From the NCBI GenBank assembly GCA_022432975.1, contig CM039515.1, positions 18,633,554 through 18,697,553 of the forward strand: a stretch of DNA of 64,000 bases, given 5' to 3'. Numbering within the stretch: position 1 is the stretch's first letter; every line of letters starts with the position of its first letter. This stretch comes from Begonia masoniana (lineage: Eukaryota > Streptophyta > Magnoliopsida > Cucurbitales > Begoniaceae). The notes under the pieces were generated by a model, which worked only from the letters and a program-made list of their open reading frames with translations, did not search any database and was not told the origin of the DNA. The position numbers were made by a program, and so were the translations under genes. Positions 33,403-43,737 of the stretch are shown piece after piece.

Positions 33403-33880
33403 ATGACCAGACAACATTTATCTTTTTGTTGGTTAAAATGCAATAAAGAAGAATAGCTCGGTCTCTGGTCACATGCTGGGCATGAGAAGAAGGGAATAAA
33501 CGTATTTTCAGGAAATGATGCCATACCTTGGCTTTTGGGAGTAGGGCAAGTAGAGGAATGGAGAGAAAGTCGGTTTTAGATCGCACCAATTCTGTGCCTG
33601 GCACGGCTATTTCTTTCAATGCCGTATTCAGAAATCCCGAAGATAAATTGTCTTCATACTGATAAAACTCGTCGTCGACTTCCTCCAGATTGTAAAATTC
33701 GTTGATTGCAAAAGGTCCGATTCCCACATCATATGCTCTCACCCAAATACTTTCGGGCAAATCACCCTCAAAATTTACATAAAACTCTCGCACTATATTT
33801 TTCATTGCTGTTTTTGGAACAACACAAAGTTTTTCCCAACGTCTGTCCTGAATAATAGTGTTGACATAACTTGGGTACCT
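33403..33880 (-). pseudogene. Athila accessory (env-position) ORF, middle part
   Basis: Carries the block DRRWEKLCVVPKTAMKNIVR and REFYVNFEGDLPESIWVRAY, followed by VTRDRAILLYCILTNKKINV. This is the usual core of the putative plant transposon protein family. It begins at the S2 insertion site (TACCT at 33876-33880) and is continued upstream by 50171-50394 in the same frame once S2 is removed. Confidence 0.65.
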
Positions 33881-34146
33881 TATCACGACCCGAAACCCAA
33901 CAGGCTGCGACTTACATAATCGTGCTCGTGTTCTTATTCTTGACTAGTATTATTTTTTTTTTAAACATATAAGAGGAAACTACTCGAAGAAAACTTTATG
34001 GAAGCATTTGAGAATTATACCTAAAAACTCATTTGAAATTCCTTGAAATTAACTTAAAACATTGATGGATTTGAAGGGAAAAATAAGATAAGGGATACTC
34101 TCGGTTTTAAAAGAAAAGAAGAGGGGCAGAAGAGGAAAAGCAAGAG

Positions 34147-34360
34147 GGCCGATCGATCAGCCAAAAGAGCCAATCGTTTGCCCCCTTGTAAAACTTTGCA
34201 GTCGATCAATCAGCATATTGAACCAATCGATCGCCCTACAAAAAAAACACAGCCGATCGATCGCCACTTCAGCCCATCGATCAGCACTCTCTCTATTTCT
34301 TCATTTCCACCGAACAATATCAGCCGAACGATCGCCCCTCTGGCCGATCGTTCGACTACC
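34147..34360. repeat. CGATCGATCG palindrome-rich block in S2
   Basis: Repeated GCCGATCGATC, CAATCGATCGCC and GAACGATCGCC palindromic motifs, placed a few hundred bases from the LTR 3' end like the block in Gypsy 1. Confidence 0.85.
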
Positions 34361-35104
34361 CCTCTGGAAACACATTCGTGAAATTTTCTTCCAAACACTT
34401 ATACAAACAACAAAATAACCACTAATTTCTTCAACCAAAGCTCAATTTAAACTATTCAAACGAGAAGCTTTAAATCCCTAAACCATCCATCGTTGAAAAT
34501 CATAGAAGAACAAAACATTTAGACCGTAGCGGAAGACAAAACTGGTAAAAATCCATTAGTCATAAATTCATCTTAAAATCGTAAAAAGAAAAACCGTCAA
34601 CCATCCTAGTATTTGCCATCAGATGAAAATCCTATGAAAATCCCTTTCTACCTATTTTCCATAACGTAAACTTTTATCAAAACTTGCTAAGAGCATCACC
34701 ATCGGGTCTGTAGCAACCGGTAATTGTCAGCCCTGATTTTTATTAGTAACATTTTGTGACTTGTATTTTTATAAAAGTAAGTAAATTTGATTGGTTGCTT
34801 AAATAGGTTAAAGTTGATTAGCCAAGGGCATTTGAGTAATTGTGAAGCAAGTGTTATAAGTAGAAGGTTTAATGAAGGTTTAGCCGCCACTGTTTAATTT
34901 TTCCCTCTTTAGGCATTCAAGCTCAGTGGTTCCTCGAGGCGACGTCCTCTTCAATTCTTCTTCGACTTAGGTGAGTTTTACTTCGATCTCTCACTGTTTT
35001 AGTGATTATAGGTAATAGAGAGGGTTGTAGATGCATATTTTGAGAATGCTGGGAGTAGGAGTTGAGTTCGGTTTTGTAGTGAATTGGGAATGTACGAAGA
35101 ACAG

Positions 35105-35256
35105 TGTAACACCCCGAATTTTATAAATTCGATTCGCTACTCATAACGCTGAACAAAACTAAGACAATCTGGGAAGATTTTAAAAACCTCACTTGACGGT
35201 CAAAATTTGACCTTTATTTAAAAACATCAAGAAAACTTGCAGCGGAAATTCATTTG
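35105..35256 (-). repeat. Inverted fragment of a Gypsy 4-family LTR end
   Basis: Starts TGTAACACCCCG on the plus strand and is the reverse complement of the last ~150 bp of the Gypsy 4 LTR (compare about 55425-55575), including GCAGCGGAAATTCATTTG. It abuts Cassandra A on the right and S3 on the left, so it is opposite in orientation to S3. Confidence 0.8.
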
Positions 35257-35439
35257 TGTGATGACCCAGATGTGTAAGTATGTGTACGATGGCTGCACGA
35301 ACCGGAACCTGGATGGCGGTACGTCCGCGCGGGCGAATCAAAAGGTGACAGGTCGTAAAAAGGGGTTGTTACAATCCCACATCGCTTGGAGAAGTATATG
35401 GAAATGAAACATATGTAAAGAGAACCTCTCAACAGAGCA

Positions 35440-35558
35440 AGATGCGTTTTGGAGCACAATTAGCAACGGATCCCATAAGAACTCCGAAGTTAAAAGTGCT
35501 TCGGCGAGAGCAATTCCAGGTTGGGTGACCTTCAGGGAAGTTCTCGCCAAACAAAGCC
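35440..35558 (+). other. 5S rRNA-like domain in Cassandra A left LTR
   Basis: Aligns along its length with plant 5S rRNA, best at GGATCCCATAAGAACTCCGA, AGTTAAAAGTGCTTCGGCGA and GGTTGGGTGACC, which include the internal Pol III promoter boxes. It is mobile-element sequence, not a ribosomal gene. Confidence 0.85.
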
Positions 35559-35888
35559 GTGAGGAGAGGATATTGGGCTACGGCCCAATCCCCAGAGCGG
35601 ACAATATCTTGCTGGGATAAAGGGTCGTTACAAATGGTATCAGAGCCTGTACCCAACTGGAAATGTGGCCAACGAGGACATTGGGCCCCCGAGGGGGGGT
35701 GATTGTGATGACCCGAATATGCACGTATGAGTACGATGGCTGCACGAACCGGAACCCGGATGGCAGTACGTCCGCGCAGGCGAACCAGAAGGTGACAGGT
35801 CTTAAAAAGGGGGTCGTCACAATCCCACATTACTTGGGGAAGTATGTGGAAATGAAACATATGTAAAGAGACCCTTCCAACATAGCAA

Positions 35889-36007
35889 GATGCGTTTTGG
35901 AGCACAATTGACAACGGATCCCATAAGAACTCTGAAGTTAAAAGTGCTTCGGCGTGAGCAATTCCAGGTTGGGTGACCTTCCAGGAAGTTCTCGCCAAAC
36001 AAAGCCG
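35889..36007 (+). other. 5S rRNA-like domain in Cassandra A right LTR
   Basis: Same domain as the left LTR, with GGATCCCATAAGAACTCTGA and GGTTGGGTGACC. Confidence 0.85.
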
Positions 36008-36080
36008 TGAGGGGAGGATATTGGGCTACGACCCAATCCCTAGAACGGACAATATATGTCTGGGATAAAGGGTCATTACA

Positions 36081-38386
36081 TCCCTGTATTATTCTTTTTT
36101 TTATCCCTATAAACTTTAAGTTTATTGTTAAAGTGAAAAACCATTTGAAAATCCTTTAATAAAACGTATTTAAAGTAAAGAAAATTAAAGAAAACATTTA
36201 AATAAAACAATTAAAACAATAAAAGAAGAATCGGCCAAGCAGAACAGAGGGCAAGAAGGGCCCAAGCCCAAAATTTTTCCTGTTCACATCTACCGCTAAC
36301 CTCCACTGTTCACTTCTACCGCTCACATCCACTGTACACTTCTACCGCTCACATCCACCGCTCAACTTCTGCCAACCCACATCCACCGCTCATATCGCTG
36401 GACACTTCTACCGCTCAAATCCACCGCTCACTTCTGCCAAGCCACATCCATCACTGATCACATCCACCGCTCATATTCACTGTACACTTATACCGCTCAC
36501 ATCCACCGCTCAACAGTAACCGAACACATCTTCCGATTGACTTTGACCAAACACTTATATAAACTTCTGCCGATCACAAAACGACAGAATCTACTGCTTA
36601 CATCTACCGCTCATCTACCGCTTACATCAAACACATCCACTGCTCAACAGTAACCTAACACATCTACCGATTGACTTTGACCAAACACTTAACCGAAACC
36701 CAAACAATTTCCCCTGTACTTACACACCATTCACTAAGAACTTCCAAAACATTAAACATAACATTCTCCATTTCCAGAAACATCAAAATGAACATTATAT
36801 ACATATATGTTCACGAACTATCCATAATACACATCCAAACATCAAATATTAGCTATTCAGAAACCAAGCATCCTAAAATGTTTCTAACTATACAAATATT
36901 ATCTAATCCACCATCAGTCCTAAACATCCCGAAATGTTCCCAAGACGTTTACTTACATCCCCACGGGTCAAAAGCGCACCGATTGCCTAGCACACTCCCA
37001 CGGGCCATCTTTCTTCAACTGATCATTCCTCGGGTGGAGGGATCTCGTCCTCACCTATATCAAGATCACCTACACCATAAAGACACCTATGAGATAAAAA
37101 TCTCAGTAAATTCTACTTAAATGCCAATGCATGATCGTGTATGCTCAATGCCATGAAAACCGTTCATGTCATTTCATATTTCAGTACGTGTCAGTCTATG
37201 GTTATCGGAAACGCTCGACAGATGGATAGGGCACGTCAAGCGGTTAGACAGTTTACACCATCTGAAGGGAGGAAGACCCGCTCACCACAGAACGCCAGGT
37301 CTGAACCTCATCCCCTGATAACCCCGTGCTATGGTTGTTTACATGATACTTTACTTGCCTTTACGTGCATTTTCTTTTCGTAAAATCAATGAATAAATTC
37401 ATTTTGCATGCCGTTTTGAAAACCATGTTGCGTATACAGTTCAATATGCACAATATAACAGATATAACATGTATACCATCAAAATCTCACAAATACTATC
37501 AAAGCATCGCAATACTTAACCTATAAAACAACCAAACTTAAACTACCCAACCAAAGCAATTAAACACACAAGGCACCAACAATCACCAACAATCCTCGGA
37601 AGACAAATCTTTACATATGGTGTAGCCCAATCGGCCACAGTAAGTCACGAGAACTTACCTCGGGTCCGTTGCAATTCAAGCTCCGTCCACGAGCGTTGTT
37701 TACCTAAGGCCATTCACAACAAATCGTAATTAAATCAAGTCTAAACCTTTAAATCTCGAAAACTACAAACTCCTGGCTGAAGGAAACTTCCTAAAACTCT
37801 ATTCTAGCTCTTTGAGGCATTTCATCGAGCAATTTACGCTCAACACCTCAAAACCACCATTAATGGGATTTTTTTCAAGTTTTCCAAACCACCAAATTCT
37901 CAACAACCTTCATTAATTCAACTCATTCGCACCAACGACCATAAATACGTCCATTTGATCCATAATGACGGTAACTCTATCGATCTCAAACCCTATTTCA
38001 CGTTTTTAACAAAATCCTAACGAAACCCTAATCCGTATAACCCTAGAAATTGAAATCTAAAGCTCAAAACTATAGATTCATACCTAGAGTTGGGTTTAGA
38101 GGAGAAAACATGAAGAACCGTTGGTGTTGAAGAGAAATCGCCATCTGGAGAAAGGAGTCGCCAGAGAGAAGGAGAGGGAGAGAAATTCGTGAAGTGTGGG
38201 AGGAGAAGAGGAAATGTGATTTTTATTAAAATTTCACTTGGCAAATTACCATTTTACCCTTCCTTTGATTTTCTATTTGTTTCGTCCTTTGTTTCCTTAA
38301 CTAGCTAACGATTTGGTTTCTCCAAACTTTCTTATTTCACCAATAAATACAACTTATTACAAAATCCCGTAAATCCGGGTGTTACA
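36081..38386 (-). repeat. Gypsy 3 3' LTR
   Basis: Begins TGTAACACCCGG on the minus strand at 38386. It is co-linear with the 5' LTR over 46830-48344 down to the AAAGAATAATA segment, then is cut by Cassandra A about 30 bp before the expected end. Donor-like AGGTAAGT (plus 37653-37660) and acceptor-like GTAG|GTG (plus near 37070) bound about 589 bp. Confidence 0.9.
36285..36665. repeat. CATCTACCGCTCACATCCACCG minisatellite block
   Basis: Interleaved short units of about 25-40 bp with cores CTTCTACCGCTCACATCCAC, CATCCACCGCTCA and CTTCTGCCAA. The 5' LTR counterpart is at about 47035-47420. The reverse complement resembles the GGTGGATGTGAGCGGTAGATG core of the Gypsy 4 LTR repeats. Confidence 0.88.
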
Positions 38387-38404
38387 TTCCATCCACCTTA
38401 TTTA
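38387..38404 (-). promoter_or_regulatory. Polypurine tract of Gypsy 3
   Basis: AAATAAGGTGGATGGAA on the minus strand next to the 3' LTR start, nearly the same as in Gypsy 1. Confidence 0.85.
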
Positions 38405-38426
38405 AAATTTTGTCCTCAAAATTTGA

Positions 38427-38963
38427 TCATACAAACAGTTCAGGATATTTCAACATCATATCCTGCTGCCTCTCTCAAGTAGCCTCCTCAACATCATGAT
38501 TCCGCCATAGAACTTTTACCAGTGGGATATCCTTATTGCGCAATACCTTGATAGAGGACTCTAGAATTTGTACCGGCTTTTTCTCGTAGGTCAGCGTTGG
38601 TTGCACTTCGATCTCTCTTGTTTCAACGACGTGTGATGGATCACGCACGCATTTTCTGAGCATGGACACGTGGAACACATCGTGAATACCTTCCATGGAT
38701 GCCGGAAGCTGTAACATGTACGCCATAGTCCCGATCCTCTTCAAAATAGGAAAGGGCCCCACAAAACGAGGGTTCAACTTGCCTCTCCTTCCAAACCGCA
38801 TAACGCCCGTTAACCGGAGAAATCTTTAAGTATACTTCATCACCCTCACTGAACTGCAATTCCCTCCATCTACTGTCAGCATAACTCTTTTGGCGGCTCT
38901 GTGCTATCTCTATACGTTGTCTAATAACAGCGATCTTCTCTGCTGTTTGCGGCAAAATATCAA
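38427..38963 (-). pseudogene. Gypsy 3 integrase C-terminus and chromodomain-like end
   Basis: Contains the segment IAVIRQRIEIAQSRQKSYAD, the ELQFSEGDEVYLKISP region, RFGRRGKLNPRFVGPFPILK, HDVFHVSMLRKCV and the Tekay tail KVLRNKDIPLVKVLW. A frameshift lies near 38800 and a stop in the EEATWE motif. It is separated from the catalytic core by Cassandra B. Confidence 0.9.
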
Positions 38964-39148
38964 TGTGATGACCCGAATGTGCAAGTATGTGTACGATGGC
39001 TGTACGAACCGGAACCCAGATGGCGGTACGTCCTCGCGGGCGAACCAAAAGGTGACAGGTCGTAAAAAGGAGGTCGTCACAATCTCACATCGCTTGGGGA
39101 AGTATGTGGAAATGAAACATATGTAAAGAGACCCTCCCAACATAACAA

Positions 39149-39267
39149 GACGCATTTTGGAGCATAATAGGAAACGGATCCTATAAGAACTCCGAAGTTA
39201 AAAGTGCTTCGGCAAGAGCAATTTCAGGTTGGGTGACTTTCCAGGAAGTTCTCGCCAAATAAAGCCG
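39149..39267 (+). other. 5S rRNA-like domain in Cassandra B left LTR
   Basis: GGATCCTATAAGAACTCCGA and AAGTGCTTCGGCAAGAGCAA mark the 5S core. Confidence 0.82.
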
Positions 39268-39596
39268 TGAGGGGAGGATATTGTGCTACGGACCAATCCC
39301 CAGAGCGGACAATATCTTACTGGGAAACGGGGTCGTTACAAATGGTATCAGAGCCTGTACCTAACCGGAAATGTGGCCAACGAGGACGTTAGGCCCCCGA
39401 GGGAGGGTGATTGTGATGACCCAAATGTGCAAGTATGTGTACGATGGCTGCACGAACCGGAACCCAGATGGCGGTACGTCCTCGCGGGCAAATCGGAAGG
39501 TGACAGGTCGTAAAAAGGAGGTCGTCACAGTCTCACATCGCTTGGGGAAGTATGTGGAAATGAAACATATGTAAAGAGACCCTCCCAACATAGCAA

Positions 39597-39716
39597 GACG
39601 CATTTTGGAGCACAATTGGCAACGGATCCCATAAGAACTCCGAAGTTAAAAGTGCTTCAGCGAGAGCAATTTCAGGTTGGGTGACCTTTCGGGAAGTTCT
39701 CGCCAAACAAAGCCGT
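39597..39716 (+). other. 5S rRNA-like domain in Cassandra B right LTR
   Basis: GGATCCCATAAGAACTCCGA and GGTTGGGTGACC mark the 5S core. Confidence 0.83.
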
Positions 39717-39788
39717 GAGGGGAGGATATTGTGCTACCGCCCAATCCCCAGAGCGGACAATATCTTGCTGGGAAACGGGGTCATTACA

Positions 39789-40806
39789 ATCTGGGCCGAT
39801 TATACTAGCTTCACCAACCTCGTCCCAGTATAGCGAATATCTGTATTTTTGACCATACAATGCCTTGTACGGAGGCATGCCAATCGTAGCCTGGAAGCTG
39901 TTGTTGTACGAGAACTCAATTAATGGTAAATATCGGCTCCACGAGCCCTGAAACTCCAGCATGCAAGCTCTAAGCATATCCTCAAGAATCTGATTTGCTC
40001 TTTCTATCTGTCCGTTAGTCTGAGGATGAAACGTCGTGCTAAAATTCAACTGAGTCCCATGGCCTTATGCCAACTCTTCCAGAATTTCGAAATAAATATA
40101 GCATCTCTATCAGAAACAATAGAGATGGGCACTCCGTGTAATCTGACGATCTCTTGCACATACAGCTCAGCTAGTTGATCCATAGAATAGGTCATCTTCA
40201 CTGGCAGAAAGTGGGCCGTCTTTGTCAAACGGTCCACAATCAATCAGATACCATCGTGCCCTTCGTCGTTCTTGGGAGTCCAACAATGAAATCCATAGAG
40301 ATTTGCTCCCATTTCCACTCTAGAATCGGCAGTGGTTGTAAGGTTCCGGCTGGCCTTTGGTGTTCTGCCTTAACCTGTTGGCAAACTAGGTAGGTTTCTA
40401 CGTACCTGGCAATCTCTCTCTTCATGTTCGGCCACCAGAAATGTTGTCTCAAGTCTCTATACATTTTGGTGCTCCCCGGATGCACTGAGTATGCCGAGGA
40501 GTGTGCCTAGGTTAAGATCTCTCTTTTCAGCTCATCATCGCTAGGCACGTACCACCTGTGCCTAAATTTCAATACTCCATCTGTCAAGTTGAAATCAGAC
40601 GAACCTTCAGATGTCATGCTCATTCGATGCCTTTTACACTCCAAATCATCCTATTGAGCTTCTCGTATTCTGTCCAAAATCGTCAGTCTAAGATAAATGT
40701 TGGTGAGCATGCTGGACAACTCTGCCACAATCTCCACATCAAATTTCTCAATCTCGGACTTCAACGTCACAGACATCGCTGCAAGCAAAGGCTGACTCGC
40801 AGTAGG
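39789..40806 (-). pseudogene. Gypsy 3 integrase, zinc-binding and catalytic parts
   Basis: Starts just after the S1 insertion with RMPTASQPLLAAMS and the linker. Then come HPGSTKMYRDLRQHFWWP with the Cys pair in CQQ, DFIVGLPRTTKG, VDRLTKTAHF, SIVSDRD and HPQTNGQIERANQ (D, D, E present). A frameshift lies near 40245 and another near 40047. It ends at Cassandra B. Confidence 0.9.
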
Positions 40807-40811
40807 CATCC

Positions 40812-43732
40812 TATGACGACCCCGAGCCCACGTCGGTACCGCCACAACCTGTGTCGTGCGTGCATACCTACATACATACGTGTTACCCTCGCCCGTTCTC
40901 ACTTAACTTTTTTTTTTCTTTCTTTTCTTTTATCCTTTCCATTTCCTTTTCATTCATTCATTTTCCTTCACTTACTTTCTTTCGTTCGTTGGAGAACGGA
41001 CTCGGGCATATAATCCACATCAATCGACATTTTGGCTCTAACTTAAAACATATCCAAAATGACTCGTCTAGGGTGGGGAATCATCAAAAGAGGCTTTAAC
41101 AAGTTGGGCATAAAGTTCTTCAACGTTTAATTCACTAAACGACATTAAAACCATTTTTCAGAAATTTGTCGACTCAATTTTCGGGTCCTTAAAATCCTCT
41201 AAAATACTTGGGGATCGCTCGTAAAATACGTTTAAAAAGTATCGTAAAAGGTCGAGTTAAAACATGTTTTCAAAAGTCGAAATTTAAAAAAAATGCATGT
41301 TGGAGTCAAGTGGGCCGCGCTGGGCACCGCGCGCGCACCCGGCAGCACTCCCAGCAGCGCGCCAAGCGCACGCCAAGCGCTGCGTGCCCCATGCGTGCTC
41401 GACCGCGATCGATCGTGCCCGAGCCCGATCGATCGGGCACGCACGAGTTTTCTTCAGTCCAAAAACACCCCGACCGCGACCGATCGCGCCCCGGGCCTGA
41501 TCGATCGGTCCGGCTCGGGTTTTTCTTGACCAAAAACACCGAAAAACACTCATTTTGACCCTTTTTGACTTTTCACCATATTTCTTCATATTTTCCCAAA
41601 CGAAATACCTCCAAATCACTTGAAAATTTACCCACACTTTCCCGACACCCTCAACTCTACCTCCCTGTAAAAATCTTTAAAAACCGACTTAAAACGGAGC
41701 CCAAAACGTATCCGAACACATATCTAAAATTCACGAAAACCAACCGCGTGGATCACTCTAAAACCGAGCATTCCACCAAACATCATCCAAACCCAACACC
41801 AAACATCAATTCTAACTTAAATCCTCAAACTACCTTCAAAACATCAAAACTCATCCAATTTACAACCTTCATTTCTATTTCACCCAAAAATCATTCTAAA
41901 CATCAAAATCATTCTATTTCATCAACATTCACTATACGTAGCGGAAACTAATCAAAATCATCAAAATACGTCAAAATATATCAAATTTCCCATCATCCAG
42001 ATACCAAGCATCCTAATAAGTTTTTCTATATATTTCATTCTATTCTATCACCCATCAACCCGTGTAAACCCAAAACACTTAACCTATACTCCCACGGTCG
42101 TATACGGGTCGACTACGCCATCCACTCCCGAGTATTCTCCTTCAAGCTGCAGGTCCGTCAGGCAAAGGGACATCGTCCTCACCTTGCTCGTAGTCACCTA
42201 CACCACAAAGACACCTATGAGATAAAAATCTCAGCAAGTTCTACGTAAATGTATATGCATGATCATGTATGCAATGAAAACTGTCCATGTCATTTCATTT
42301 ATCAATACGTGTCAGTCTATGGTTATCGGAAACGCTCGACAGATGGATAGGGCGTATCAAGCGGTTAGACAGCCCACACCATCTGAAGGGAGAAAAACCC
42401 GCTCACCACGGAACGCCAGGTCTGAACCTCATCCCCGATAACCCCATGTCATGGTTGTTTACTGTGATACTTTACTTGCCTTTACATGCATTTCCTTTTT
42501 CATAAAAACAATGCGAAATCCATTTTTATGCCATTTTAATAAACGTGATGCATGGGCAATTCAATGAATAATAAAGCATACGTGACGAACATACCATCAA
42601 AACCGTACAATCACTCTCAAAACATCACAATACTTAACCTATAAAATAACTAAATCCTAACTACCCAACCAAAGCAATTAAACAAACAATGCACCAAACA
42701 ATCCTCAACGCACGATCCGACTTAGGGTGTAGGCCAATTGGCCACAGTAGATCACGAGAACTTACCTCTCGTCCAGTGCACACCGAGCTCCTCGTCCCGA
42801 ACTTGATCACCTAAATCAATCCATAACGTCCTTTGTTAAAAACCGAGCTTAAACGTAAAGTTTCGAAATTTACGAAACTCCTAACTAAAAGAAATTTCTT
42901 AAAACTCTAATAAATCTCTCTCGAGCATTTCATCGAGCAACTTATGCTCACAATTAACATTCCTCCATTAATGGAGGTTTCCAAGATCTAATTTCTGATT
43001 TTTGTACAAAACGCTAAACACACCTATTACTTTGCCCCATAACGCTAATTAATCATCAACACGGCAATATCTAACATTTTCTAACAAAACCCGGTTATTT
43101 CTATGAAATTCGTACGAAACCCTAAACGTTCAATCTTCTAAAAATCGAGAACTAACGCTGGAAAACCATAGATTCTTACCTAAAATCACGAGGGGAAAAG
43201 AAAATGTGAAGAATGTTTGATGATCGGAGAGGAGAAATCGTTGGAAAGGAGGATTCGCCGTGGAGGGCTTGACGTCGCCAGAGAGAGGGAGAAGAAATCC
43301 CTCAAGAAAATGCTAAGTGTGAGAGAAATGAGGGTTTTTGTGTTTTAATCCATTTTGGCTCGTCAAAAGATGAATTCGTCCCTCAGTTTAAATCTCTCGT
43401 TTGTCCTATTAATTGGCTATCGATTCGATTTCTCCAAAATTTTCTTATTTCTCCAATAATTCCAATTTTCTATTAGGGCTCTAATAAAACCTTCTATTCA
43501 TCAAACAGATTTATTTTACTATCTTTACGAATTAAATCACTATAGGGTCAAAGCCGGAAACTTAAGCATTATATTTCGGTTTGTTTTCCTTAAATTCCCA
43601 TAATTCTCCCAAAATTCATATTAATTATGAGGGTTCCATTAAAAGTCTCGATTGCAAAACGGACATATTTTGATTATTTACAAAAATGTCATCGCGCGCA
43701 AAATTCAAAAACCCGTAAAATCGGGTGTTACA
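40812..43732 (-). repeat. S1: solo LTR (Tekay/Del type, 2921 bp) in Gypsy 3 pol
   Basis: Flanked by perfect CATCC copies (40807-40811 and 43733-43737). On the minus strand it reads TGTAACACCCGATTTTACGG...GGGGTCGTCATA. It carries a GC-rich block with CGATCGATCG palindromes (about 41300-41520), donor-like AGGTAAGT (plus 42761-42768) and acceptor-like GTAG (plus 42198-42201), about 569 bp apart. Removing it with one CATCC restores the Gypsy 3 pol frame. Open frames inside it are not supported. Confidence 0.93.
41300..41520. repeat. GC-rich CGATCGATCG block in S1
   Basis: A GC-rich island in an AT-rich LTR, with CGCGATCGATCG, CCCGATCGATCGGGC and CTGATCGATCGG palindromes plus GCGCGCC-type repeats. 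Confidence 0.85.
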
Positions 43733-43737
43733 CATCC

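Larger units (their letters stand above)
35257..36080 (+). mobile_element. Cassandra A: TRIM with 5S-like LTRs
   Basis: 824 bp: LTR 35257-35632, primer-binding site TGGTATCAGAGCC at 35635-35647, short internal region, polypurine tract GAGGGGGGGTGAT (35691-35703), LTR 35704-36080. Both LTRs read TGTGATGACCC...GGGTCRTTACA and contain 5S rRNA-like sequence. These are the features of the Cassandra family. It encodes no protein and needs other elements to move. Its left and right neighbours belong to two different LTR families, and no target duplication is seen. Confidence 0.93.
38964..39788 (+). mobile_element. Cassandra B: TRIM inserted in Gypsy 3 integrase
   Basis: 825 bp: LTR 38964-39340, primer-binding site 39343-39355, polypurine tract GAGGGAGGGTGAT (39399-39411), LTR 39412-39788. 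Both LTRs are 377 bp with a 5S-like core. The right flank is ATCTG and the left flank ATCAA; joining with a single ATCTG restores the Gypsy 3 frame, so the left copy has probably mutated. It lies in the opposite orientation to its host. Confidence 0.93.

Noticed and set aside
31269..33880. A retroviral-type envelope gene
   Set aside because: Position fits, but there is no visible signal peptide, fusion peptide or membrane anchor; described only as an accessory ORF.
35429..35998. 189-residue frame antisense to Cassandra A
   Set aside because: Spans LTR, internal and 5S-like sequence of a non-coding element.
36671..37120. 149-residue open frame, repeated at 47528-47860
   Set aside because: Lies in the Gypsy 3 LTRs, antisense, without a domain; its presence in both LTR copies reflects the LTR, not a gene.
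35440..39716. Four 5S rRNA genes
   Set aside because: The copies are diverged and embedded in paired LTRs with primer-binding site and polypurine tract, which is the Cassandra design.
41208..41558. Arginine/proline-rich open frames on both strands
   Set aside because: They come from the GC-rich CGATCGATCG block of a solo LTR; several frames are open at once.
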